From: Lethocerus indicus
Lineage: Eukaryota > Arthropoda > Insecta > Hemiptera > Belostomatidae
Assembly: GCA_019843655.1 (NCBI GenBank)
Contig: JACDQD010000005.1
Coordinates: 4,677,575-4,741,574 of the forward strand
DNA: 64,000 nucleotides
Direction: 5' to 3'
Below the pieces are notes generated by a model, which saw nothing but the letters and a program-made list of their open reading frames with translations, did not search any database and was not told the DNA's origin. The stretch's first letter is position 1; the number at the start of each line of letters is the position of its first letter. The translations under genes were made by a program, and so were the position numbers. Shown piece after piece: positions 42,201 to 54,500 of this stretch.

Positions 42201-45200
42201 TTAGGCTGCCCGTCGACTATCCGCAAATTTAATTAAAATTATAATTAGAAAATAATTATTTCCCCCCGTTCTATCTCGGTCTCTCAGGTTTGAGACCGAG
42301 ATCCCTATATCTTAATTTGATTGCAGTTCAAAAATAAAATTCCATTGAGAAATTATAAGTTTATTTGTTTTAATTAGGGCGAACATAATACGAAATGGCT
42401 ATTTGAAAATAGTACCGATGACTTGAATAAGACCTACGATAAAGTGGGCATAAATGAGAAATCGATTCAAGGTACATGGCATTTATTTTTTATTAATTTT
42501 TTAATTGTTGTGTACATTATTTTAATAGAGGGGTTTCTTTTTATTATTAGTTTTAAGGGGGCAATACATATTGCTGAGATTAATATATCCGGCGCAGTGT
42601 TCACCCATAGGTGAGCACAAACTAGCATTGATATTCGAGGTTTCTCCGTATGCGACGCCATTTGCTGAAATTCAATTACAGGCCAACCTGTCTTCAAATT
42701 AGTTCTCCGGGGCGATATTGATTGCATTAAAAGAACTCGTGTTCATTACGCGGCCCCGAGGCCAATCAGCCAATTCAGACGTTGGAGGTAAAATATCGTC
42801 TCCTTATTTTGTTGGCATATATATAAACCTCTGTTTTGCATACACATATATGTACAATATTTGTTTGTATATACGCGGCTTTCTTTTCTGCCCATTTACT
42901 CTTTATCGAATTGAACACGCACCGATAAAAAATACAGACACTTTAATTCGGATTTTATATAATCATAAATATTTTCGACATTAATTCAGATGGAGACGAT
43001 GCAGACCGACATTCTTGAGTGTTTCATTAAGCCACAGTACGCACGTAAGAATGTCGCTAGTAGTTTTTGCCCCGAATAGTGCTATGTTTTCAGCACTTTT
43101 CGATCAACATCTTTTTAGTCTCGCTATTGAATAATATTCAGACGTCATTTGGTTTAGGTAAGATTATTTCAATTGGTGCTTGTTGTGTAAATTTAGGAAA
43201 AACTCGGGCCAAAACATCCGCAGCTGCAATGGTGCAACTAATATATAAATGATTGGGTTATTAGACCTTTTGTGTATGCGAATTAAGGCGACGGCGAATC
43301 ACTGCTTTTCTTTTTAGCCGACGTCGGCTAATTACAGTCGGGTCAAAGGAGGAGTTCTCCGAAATTATGAATTACGATGAGAATGGTAAAAGTTGAAGAG
43401 AGCCGGGGACACGGTGCCGGGCCTTTATCGAGTTTCAATGGACTTTTAATAAGGCCGGGCCGGTATGGAGAATCCTCAGGTATGGGCGTGGCGAATCGTC
43501 ACATCGAATAATAGTGGTCGATGGGGGCGATTGTTCGCCCAATATAAGGCGTTCAGGGGGGGGATGTGTGGGGGTGGGGATGGAACACTCGCCCCATTCC
43601 GATAGCTGTGTAATCAAACACGGCCCCTATTGAAGAGTCCTGGCGGGAGGGAGGCTCCTATTAAAACCCCCGGGCACACTAGACAACTCCTTTATTGGAA
43701 AATAAGAAATAAAATCTCGGGCCATTATTTTCTCCCATCCCAGACACAATTGTTAACGTATAATAATGTCAATATTAAAAAATAAACAGCCGGAGATACT
43801 GAATGAAAATAAGGATAGAACCAATCTTGTGCATGCATTCGTAAATAGGAATCTGAGGAAATGAAACCGTGGGACGGACTGAACATATTCAATCCCTGAT
43901 TCAAATAAACATAGAAAATAGAAAACCAAAGATATACGGAGAGAGCTACGGTATTCCAAATTCTCGGAGACCACAAGACATCTATTCCAAACGTGTATTT
44001 AATAATAAAATATAGGAAGAATAGTCTAATATGACAAACATAATATCTTCCATAGAATGGCATGTAATTCATGAAAATTAAACATCATGAAACACTTCCT
44101 TCCGTAGTCGCAGGAGAAATACGCTGTGGCACCGTTCTTGGTTCATTATGCAGCGCTGTTTCCGCCATAGATATTTTTCAGAACGCTAATAAATTTAGAG
44201 TGCATACTTTACGGTTAAATGTTTCCGGCATATACTTTTTAAATTTAAATGTAAAAGATAAATAGGAAACGATTGCATATAAAACTGCAGGAGTTCAACT
44301 TTCGAAAATCTATCTATTTTTTCCCCAATATAGTTTAATTTACTCCGCACGAAAATGAATCAACGAAGTTCAGATTGAAATTCAGTTCGGACAGTACTTG
44401 AAAACGGGTTGTCGGTCGGATGCTAACAAGGTCAGTGATGACGCTGTCGTAATAAATCATGAGACAAGTTCCGACGCTCCGTATTGAAATATGGCGCGAA
44501 TTAATGATTATAGACTGCAATAATGATGAATAACGGATACTCGAACTTATAAGGGGTTATAAATGAAGGGGGAATGGATGGAACCTTGTTAAAAAGATAT
44601 GCATCGTTTAGGTAAATAATTTGACGCCCTTTCTAAGATGGGCCCGGGTTTTCAATTACGTCTTGTTAGCCGCAGATGTGGCCCAATGTAATAACGGGTG
44701 GAGGCCTCGTCGGGCTAAGATTTTTCTATCTCTCTCTCTCTGTCTCTTCTTTACATTCAACTAAAGTTTTGTATTCATTCTGGAATATAATTTGTCGAAA
44801 TGAAGCGATGACGGCAGATGCGCCGTCTAATTGGGTCCCAAAGGGATGGCACTCTTAATCAATAAAAAGTCCATTTCACCCTCTCAACGATAAATATTCC
44901 TCAGGACCCAGTTTGAATTTAAAGCTTAAAGAAGATACAAATTACACGTAAAAACAATTAACTATTTTGCAGCTCCTCTATTGCTGAAAGTTAAAACCAG
45001 ATATTTACTAGTTGTTTTTAAATCCTTCGAATGCCCTCCCTTGACCTCGAAACAGAATTATTCCTGCGGATTCAGAACAAATAAATAGAGAAAGGGACCT
45101 ACTCCGGATCGTTAAGTCCTTCTTGATGTGAAGCACGTCCCACTCCTATTGGGACAATCGGCTCCGATTAAAAGTAATTAAAGATTGTCCTAATCGAACT

Positions 45201-48200
45201 AGTGTAATTGTAATTGTACAATTGCAGTACAATTGTAACGAATGACGAGATAATTGTCGGGACAGAAAAAAAATAGTTTCACGACAATTTACCCCCAATC
45301 TCTCTGCCCCGGGTTCTGCAATTTTGGGGTGAAGTTTATTGGATTCAAACGTTGAAGCTGTACAGAACGGATACTTTATTATACTCGATAAAAAACAAGT
45401 ATTTATGAAATTCTACCACCCAATCTCCCACCACCATCCCAATCTTGGAAGATTCCGAAATACAGATAACGCCATCAATGGGTGAAATCCGCAATGACTT
45501 AGTTGCCGGCCCAGTAATTGACCCGTCTATTCCAATCTAAATATATGATATTCCAAACCCAGTCGGACGCCATAAGAGGAATCTATAATTGGCCGTTATT
45601 ATAGTAACTGGAGCCTCTCCAATTTGATGTCCCCTAGTGGAAGGGCCGGTCTTTAGGTAACTCCTCCGAGCTTAGATTAGGTCGTTGAAGAGTTCTGAAA
45701 TTGCAACGCGGGTGCAAGGTGGCGGCGCCCTCCATTAGACCGGCTTAATCCCGGATTGGGCCCCACCCGGAGGCTGGCCCCGACAACCGGTAAATAATAG
45801 ATAGAGGGCCCAGGGAGCGCCGCGCACACCGACCCTGCCGATACATTATGAATGGCGCGCCCGGAGTGTGCCCCTTGATTAAGAGTACGGTTTAACCATT
45901 CAAGATGCCCTTCTTCTACTTCTTCTTCCTCTTCCTCTTCTCATTCTTCTCCGAACCGTTCGATAATACAAAGAGATTTCTGGAAAAACCTGACTTAATA
46001 TGGCACGATAGCGAATATTGAAAGAGCGGGTGACATCCCCCCGTCCTGCGATCTGAAAGAAATTAGAATTGTAAAACTCGAAACATTAAATATTATCCTC
46101 CACATAACACTCTCGATTCTTTTTTCCTAATTCCATACTGTCAATATTGAACAAGTTCCAATCGTTAATCGTATCGACAATATGTTAACGTATTTGACCG
46201 ATTTTCCACTGATATTATCATACAATATTGTAGGTTACATGCTGTAAGTGGACATAAATCAGTCGCAATTGTACGTTGATGCATTCAAGGCCAATGCAAC
46301 AAGATTTTAGGAAAAAAAATGCTTGACAATTCGTGAAATGAACAACATATCTATAATAAGTCCTTAGACTTTTCGCCTAGTGTGGGCCTGTAGGTCTGAT
46401 GTCTGTGAAACAATCCATTTTTCTGTTTCTTCCAGGTAATTTTACATTAGGAAATACGAATCATCTTAACTGATGGGATCCTTTGAAGTTTAATCGCGAT
46501 AATCAGTGTCGTTATTATACATTCGATTTATTTTCAACGAAAACTTTCTTATTACAGTTTGTACTGTAAAATGAATTGCTTCACCGTATAAAATATGCGG
46601 GGTCGCGTATGCTGCGAACTTTAACCGGGACGAAGGAGGAGGGTTGTTGATCTTCGCGCCGGGTTTAGGCCGTAGGGGGGGGGGCGTTCCACTAAAGACC
46701 GGGATTATTTACCTTTGCCGGGGAATCCGACAAGATGGGGCCCGCCCCACATTGCCACCTATTAACGGGGCGGGAAATAAGTAGGGGTGAGCGAAAGGGC
46801 CCCGGGAGGAGGGGGGAGTGAGACTGCAAGGGGCGGAAAGCGGAGCCGGTTGAGGGGGCCAATATTTTCCTTTAGTGTGTAATTGGAGGCCGCTATCTGC
46901 CCGCTTTAATTGTAATTACCGGAATTAATTGCTAACCTTAGGTTGTGCGCTTCCCACCGGGCCTTATTAAGGCCGGCTAGGGAAAGTGGCCCAGCCCAGA
47001 GGCCCTCTTGCCGGTGAGACCAGCCACCAAACCTTGGCCGACCTTGCTTATTGCGCACAACTCATTAGCCTATATGCATGACACCTACAGTAGCCTTTTC
47101 AGTATAATGAAACACTTGTGCCTGTGGAAGATCCGGCGTTTGTTTCTTACGTGGTTGATAAGCGTAAAGTAGGCTATACAAATTTTCGTAACTAGAACTT
47201 CAATCAATCTTTAAACTGAATCATTCGTATTACAATTAATACATGCTATCGTACAATAACATACAACATGGATTGATATTTACGTGTAAAATTTTATAAA
47301 TAATTTTTTGTTTTTATAGAGATTTGCGTTATTTCTGTTTAAATATGTGTCTTAAGAACATTTTGTTTAGTTTATACGGACTATATTATTAATGTTATTA
47401 TTATGCCTGAATCGTACATTAGAATCATCTCCGTTAATTACTATAATGCGGTATAGGGCTGCATTATACCTCCTGTACTAGTCCGTATTGGCGTATAGGC
47501 AAGCTTGGCTGGAGGTCTGTCAGCGGTACTCGAAACGGCCAATTAGTTACCCTCATCAGCGGTAGATCCAACATGAACCAACCAAAATCGTATCATACGG
47601 CCCCGCAACAGACTACTCCACCTACCGTCCTATTTCGAGAATATTGCGTGCCAAATTAATTTTACACTTAACTAAATATGTTTTCGATCAACAGTTCGAA
47701 AACGTTTATGATTGTAAATACACTATTCCAGAGAGGTTTCCTATCATATATTTGGAAGTCAGAGCCTAATAGTTCTGACCAGTTGTGTGATCAAATATAT
47801 AAGACTTAAGCCGAATAACAAAATCCTTCCCAACCCAAAGAAGGCAAACATCCCCCAAAAAGACAATAACAAGACACATATATATACACACGACAAACAG
47901 ACAACCACCACAGGAGTGACAATGACAGTGCAGTGAGGATGCTCAAAAACCATCCAAAGTGCCAAAAGTGACTAACACCACTACTGAAGATGGCGAGCAG
48001 CCGAAACCAGTCTAGCAAAAGACCAAACCAGCGAGAGGAGACAGAAATACACGAAATCTACGGTATTCCAACCCCTCGCAGACCACAAAATTGTTAAACT
48101 GTTAAACAAATTTAAACTAGATAATGTTTTTTTCCTTAGGGCGGTTTAGCGAATCGGTAGTTTAACTCACCCTCTTGAGGGTATAAATAGTCTTTGTACA

Positions 48201-50558
48201 TCCTTTGTACATTAGGCTTTGTACATAAAGCCTGCTTTAGCGTTTCCCCGGCCGCAATTGGATTCATCCCCTCCGGTGTCGGGACGAAGTCGCCTTTCTC
48301 CCAACAAAAGCACCCACGGCCGAACGAAAAAAGATTTAGCTTCTCTTTTGGAAAACTCGAACTTCTCCAGGGTACAACCGGATCCGGCTAATTGGTTTGA
48401 GTTAGAAAGAGGCCAAGGTGGGTTTGTAGGGGCGGGTGTGTGCGCGGGGGCGGGGCTAGATCGAATAGTCGATTAAAACGGCCCGGATTGAGGGGTTGGT
48501 TAAGGGATTATATGCCTCGACTTCTTGACTCCGGGGATGGGGGTGTTCAGGATCCTCGGTGTCCGGCCGATTAGACAGGATTCGAGCCCTCGCTTCCTGT
48601 TCCGTTTGAGATCCGATCCTAATCTCGGCTAATCCGATATCCAAAGGTTCTTCTCCGGTAGGTTAAGTCATAGACGGGCGCAGGTAGGCCAACTCGAATC
48701 GGGGAACTTTGAATCTGGCCCAAAACAAGCTACTCTGAACTTTCAGTCTACATTATATTACCTGGTTATAATCATTAATTAAACTTACGATCTGTGGTAA
48801 TTGAAGTTTGCGTAAAAAGAAGCCACCTCGCGATGTTAGTCCTGAGGGCGTTTTAATCGGAGAATCCTCGACCGCTAAAAAAAACCATAAAGTGCTACTT
48901 ACGAATTATAGATTCGGCCTGTCGCTTAGAACAGAAATGCATGTTGTAACATCGACATATTATCATTAGTTAATATTCTAGGTAAACAGAATCAAGACAT
49001 TGTGCACGTTCCTTCACGCTAGAACTATAGCAATGCCGCTTTTTAATCAACTGTTTAATGCGGACGGGGAATAATGGACAATTGCCGCGGGATTGAGTTA
49101 TGAAATAAGCGAGGGGGGGGGGCGGATGAGAATTTTAATAGCTCTGGGTCGGTGGCTGAACAAGGTGGCTTAGGCGGAGCTCGCTCAGTGGAAAAGTTTT
49201 TCGATTGCCCGAGGCGGCTAAACCCTGGCTCAACTTTGATTTAAAACCTCGGGGCCCATCTAGTCGTTTAACTATTTATTATTTGGTATTTTAAGCACCG
49301 TTTATGTATTGGCCGCGAGCCAACATAGTGCCGTACTTGGAAGGGCCGAAGTCACCGGAATGAACGTTGATCAATTAAGCCGCGTAGTGGCGGCGATAAA
49401 GACAAAGTTCGACATAAATTTGACATTTTAAGTTGCAAAGTCCCTATTATTGAGACTCCAGGCTGCGAGATAAACTTATTTGATATCCACAAGCGAGAAA
49501 TGATGACTCGCTGATATGGATGATGAGCCCTATTAATCAAGGCCCTATTATTATTGAAAGAGGGCCTTCGCTAGATACAAAATACAAACTAAACTTCATT
49601 TCGTCATTTCATTAATGCATAAAATATATCGATGGAACCGACTGAATTATATACTCATTTTATATCTTATAAATTACATTTTTCAGGTTTTTTATTCATA
49701 ATTAATGAGCCCCCTGGGCGTTTACCTGCAGTTACCAATAGTTACTCATATAATTCATATTAGATGTTTCGTTTGCTTGCTCATTAATATGACTGGCATC
49801 CACGTGTCTTATTGACATTACGGTTAAATGTATGTGCGTTACACATTGCGAGTATTGTTTTGTGGTGCTGAATTGGAGTTGTGGCAACTAGTGGATAATA
49901 GACAATGACTCTTTGCCAAAGGACAAAAGGACAAAGGCTCCGCCTCTGCGAGAGCTCTTTAGTTAGTTTCTTCTTTGGTCGCCACAGTACGTAATGTACA
50001 ACTTGCCTTTTGTTGTGGCGATAAATAGCAGGTTTTGCTCTGTCAACAGAGACGTGGCTAAATGTAATTATCAAATCTACAGAAGAAACAATGAAAACCT
50101 TTTTTACTTATAATTTCAGAACATTTAGATAGTCGAAGGGAAAATTTTAAATTTAAACCCATTTCCGTCATTGAAGTGTTAGATATTATCACCATTTTAG
50201 ATTAGATATCATCATTTGTAAATGTTATTCACAAATTATTACAGCATATTATGTTCGGTAAGTCATAATTCCAAAGAGTCGAAAATACATACATAAGCGT
50301 GAGACTATTGCTTAGACTAAGTGAACATGCCGACAGTAATTATACCTATTTATATGTGAAATATTAATGTTATTTCATTTATTTATTTATTTATGTTTGT
50401 GTTCAGTCGTTCGATGAAGACAACGTGGACTCGACACAAGATTTTGACATCCTCTCCAGCGTGAGTTAAATAATAAAAACAGCCAAAGAGAGTAACACCG
50501 ATTAAAACGACTAATCATGTTTTCTTAATTAGTAGTTATCATTGCAACTAACCCCGCT

Positions 50559-50602
<44 letters not shown>

Positions 50603-51430
50603 AGTTTAATCTATTGCAAAAGCTGAATATTATTAGATAAGGTGTGTTTGGTATGTTTAACGCGGCTACTAGCAACATATTATTAATATATCGAATTGAT
50701 TTGATAGTGCTACTAACAAGCTTGGAACTTGACGTTTTGCGTATATGTGTTTTATATTGCTTAAATGCCTAACAGTAACTCGTATATGGGATATCCTTCA
50801 CATATTCAAAGTTTCTGAGACAATATATAATATATATAATAATAAAATAGATTCGAAAATATTTTCACATCGTAACTACCCAAGCGATAATATAGGACAT
50901 TCACCAAATTTTAGAAAAGAAATTGTTGACAGTATTAAATTTTATTACGTCAAAAAGTAATGGGGAGATTCTATCCATAATTCAGAAATAAATACAAACA
51001 ACAAAGAAAAGCACTGGGGGCCAGAACGCCGGCATGTATGAGAAAACCAAATGATTTAATACGTGTAAACAATGTCCCCGTATCACTTATCAGTAAGGCG
51101 TAGGTGAAATTGATTAAAATGTCTTTTTAGCGATCTTAAAAGACGTAGGTTGGGGGGCGTGAAGGCGGCATATAATTAGGAAGTGGTTAGACGTGCCCGT
51201 GTTGGTGATGGGCGGTAACTGAGCTGTTGGTGTTGTGGGGGGCACCGTCTGACCTACCAATAGCCCAACACACACACCACACACACACACATACACTATA
51301 CACCTGATGTCACATGATTAATGTTCGACACATGCTATAATATCAATTATACCGTGATGCTCTTGGCATCAGGTATCATCCTCATTGGAAATGTGTACAA
51401 TGTCGGTACTGACAAATACAAATCTATATA

Positions 51431-51501
<71 letters not shown>

Positions 51502-54500
51502 GTTATATATAAACGCAAAATCAATTCACATATGAACAATCGACATTGAGAAATTCCTTTATCGAAAAAGTAGGAATGTCCTTACCTAACTTTCGCTGAT
51601 CGTGTCAAACACTTTGGCAGACTGGGTTTAATGGCCAGTGTTTTCAAATTAAAATATTTTGTCGTAAATTTTGTCCAATAGGGAAAAATTATTTATAGAA
51701 ACCCAGAAAAACCTGCGATCATAAAATGGTTGAGTAAATCGACCGCAATAACGAAATACATTAAATCTCGAAACTTTCACGGTGACCCAAATTATAATTT
51801 AGCACAAATAAATTGGACCTGTGTGCACGATCGGTAGAACGTTCGATGGTCCGTTTGAAGGAACTTCAAAGGGATTGTCGTTAAAACAGAGGCGGACGAA
51901 CAATCCTGGGGTTGGATACGATCGGAAATCAGGAAGGAGTCCCCCCCCCCCAAATATTCAACAGAATATTGAATTACCAGTTTAGGAAGGTTAGACGATA
52001 ATAGGGGTGGAACCAGATTGCAGACTGCGGAATGCTGACTTTTCGAAAACTAGCCGAAGTAACATCGCCCGGAAAATCGGGACATTACCCTATTAGTTTA
52101 CCTTTGCCCTTTTCGGAAACCTAATATATTCCTTACAATTTTCATTTTTACAACCCAGAAATTCTGTCTAGTTTGGTCAAATTCTCTTCCATTTGCTTGG
52201 TCGGCCCTTATTAGGTTGTGCGCTTGGTCTCGAACTATTTTTGCACAGCTTGTGTCTGGTTCGCGACGCATGAGAGTGACGTGTGTTTTACAGCGATTTT
52301 GAAATTGAAGTATATCTTTAATAATTCTTCCGTTTCATTCTGTTTCAGGTCGATACCGATTCGAGTGGTTCGGGTGCCGTACCGAATGGCCCCGACAGCA
52401 CGGCCACCCTGTTTCCGCCGCTCTACCCTCCGCCGCCACCCCCTCCTGAAGGTACGATTTAATATCTGACGTAATTATTTGCAGAAAAACTAGTTGCAAT
52501 CTGCACAAAATTTTACTTCCCTATTTGATAAAATAACCCTCAGTTGGTCCCTGTGGTTCTCAACCTGTTGAATGCAGAGCGCGGTTGTTTTTTTTCGTTA
52601 TTTTATAAACAAAAGTCAGGAGCGTTGTTACCTTTCTCAAGTAACTCAAGAGTAAGAGTCCCGGTGTATGTGTGTTTCACATTCACAATTGATGAATGTG
52701 AAATTTTCTTTTTTCGCTGTCGCTTATTTCAATTTATTTAGACTAGGCCATATTATATTTGTGATAAAAATGGGATTTACGGGAAATTTAAAACAAAAAT
52801 ATAAAAATAGTATCACTTTTTAGAAAAGTATGATGTTCGCATTGACTGGTTAACTGTAAATAATTGTGTTGTGGATAATTCGTCTAGATAAAAAGCGTGT
52901 CTATTCTAATCTCTTTCGTTGTTATTGAACTGTTCCAGATAACCTCCTTCCGGGAGGCAGAGGTCACAAAGGAGAGAAAGGAGAGCGTGGCCTTAGGGTA
53001 AGTGGCTTATTTGCTGTTTAATGTAGACTTATTTAAGCGATCGTATTCATACTACATGGTATTATCGAAAACGACGGAGAAATTCCCGTATACCTTTTAA
53101 CGCCTTTCTCCCTTATTATATTTTTCTTCGAGTTTATCAATGCAGTACAATGGTTCTATTTGTGGAACAGGGTCCTCCAGGAGAGTTGATACGCGGGCCT
53201 CCGGGTCCTCCGGGACCGCCCGGACCCCCGGGACCTCCTTTCTCAGGGGGCTACGGCAATCTGGGGCCCGACTACAGCGGATCTGGAGATGACGCAGTGA
53301 GTAGATTATATAATATAATATCCTGTAACAATTCTCCGAGTGGAATAATTCACCTTACACGTAAGACAAGAGATTTCCTCAAATATGTCCAGTCGCATTG
53401 CGATAAAACCAAAATTAATACGAACTAAATACGAAGCCCAAATAATAATAGAAAGTTTAATGAAAACTTGTATAAATCGATAAAACCTGAAGGTTTCAAT
53501 TGAATTCATTACACTAAGCACTGATATATAGGAAAGAGCCACTTTAAAAATGTGAAATGCAGTAAAACTTGCGACGGAGACGGAACACGAAATTACTATA
53601 TTTTTCCAATTATTCTTGTGGGTTTTCCTTCCCGTACAGATTATACTATCGCTTTCGAAAAATAAACCACATCCAAATCAAAGTAACTGATTAATAACCG
53701 AATAAAAAGAAAACTGAAACACAACCGAAGCCAAAATATAAACGAGGTAAAGACTTCTGGGAAATTCCAAGATTAACCCCGACCTCCTTGTCTGGTAACG
53801 ATGAACCTCATTTTGACAATGAGTACGTGAAATGGACGCGTTGCAGTTCTCGCACTTCTGCAGCCCAATCAGCCGCCAGTTGAAATATGACGACGGCTCA
53901 TATTTATCCGCAATATAAATTGGACCAGGGTAGTATCGGGGGTGAGGGCCTCTATATTGACTTGGCGGTAAACTGTTTTGAAAAATCTCTTTCAATTGGG
54001 CTCGGCCCCTGAGAGGGCCGCCCATTTATTTATGATAGATCGGCCTCGCCCCGGATCGACTTTTGGATTGGCTCTCCCGCTCGAAATAAATTGTATCATT
54101 AGGCCGGCAAAAGTTGGCCCACCTGCTACCGCCATTATCCGTTTGAATTTAATTTTCACTAACCCGAAACGGGTGAAATATTTCCAACGGACGGTCGATA
54201 ATTACGGCGTACCGGCAGAAGTTCGATTTTCCAGTTCGGTTTCAGTACTAAGCAGTTATTCGGTCCGATCCGGGATTTCGGCGATATCGTGCGGGTAACT
54301 CCGGAAAATCGGAAAAGCGCCGGGTGAAAAATCACACGCTAATGATATGCCGAACCGGGCCTCCTTCCGGTTCGTCCCATTTTGCTTTAGCTCGCGATAT
54401 TGCCTTTATACAATTCTGCGCGTTCGTACCGCGTTCTCTCGAGAATTTGCAAAGCAAATAATAGACTCGAAAATCACAGCCCGCTTAAAATAAATAAATA

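Larger units (their letters stand above)
31022..50406 (+). other. Mp intron 2 (19.4 kb)
   Basis: Second giant intron. It holds the 71-bp satellite array and adjacent coding relic at 37.6-38.4 kb, GC-rich islands (33.8-34.2, 35.0-35.3, 39.7-40.1, 45.6-45.9, 46.6-47.05 and 48.2-48.7 kb), a perfect 11-bp hairpin at 42.27 kb and a possible retroelement tail at 47.8-48.1 kb. No other gene could be supported on either strand. Confidence 0.6.
50461..52348 (+). other. Mp intron 3
   Basis: A 1.9-kb AT-rich intron with GTGAGT donor and TTCTGTTTCAG acceptor. It carries two long TA dinucleotide tracts and a CA tract, listed separately. No coding potential was recognised. Confidence 0.6.

Noticed and set aside
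43725..44072. 115-codon reverse-strand frame
   Set aside because: Hydrophobic low-complexity translation of AT-rich DNA, no domain; only the short repeat shared with 48.06 kb is kept.
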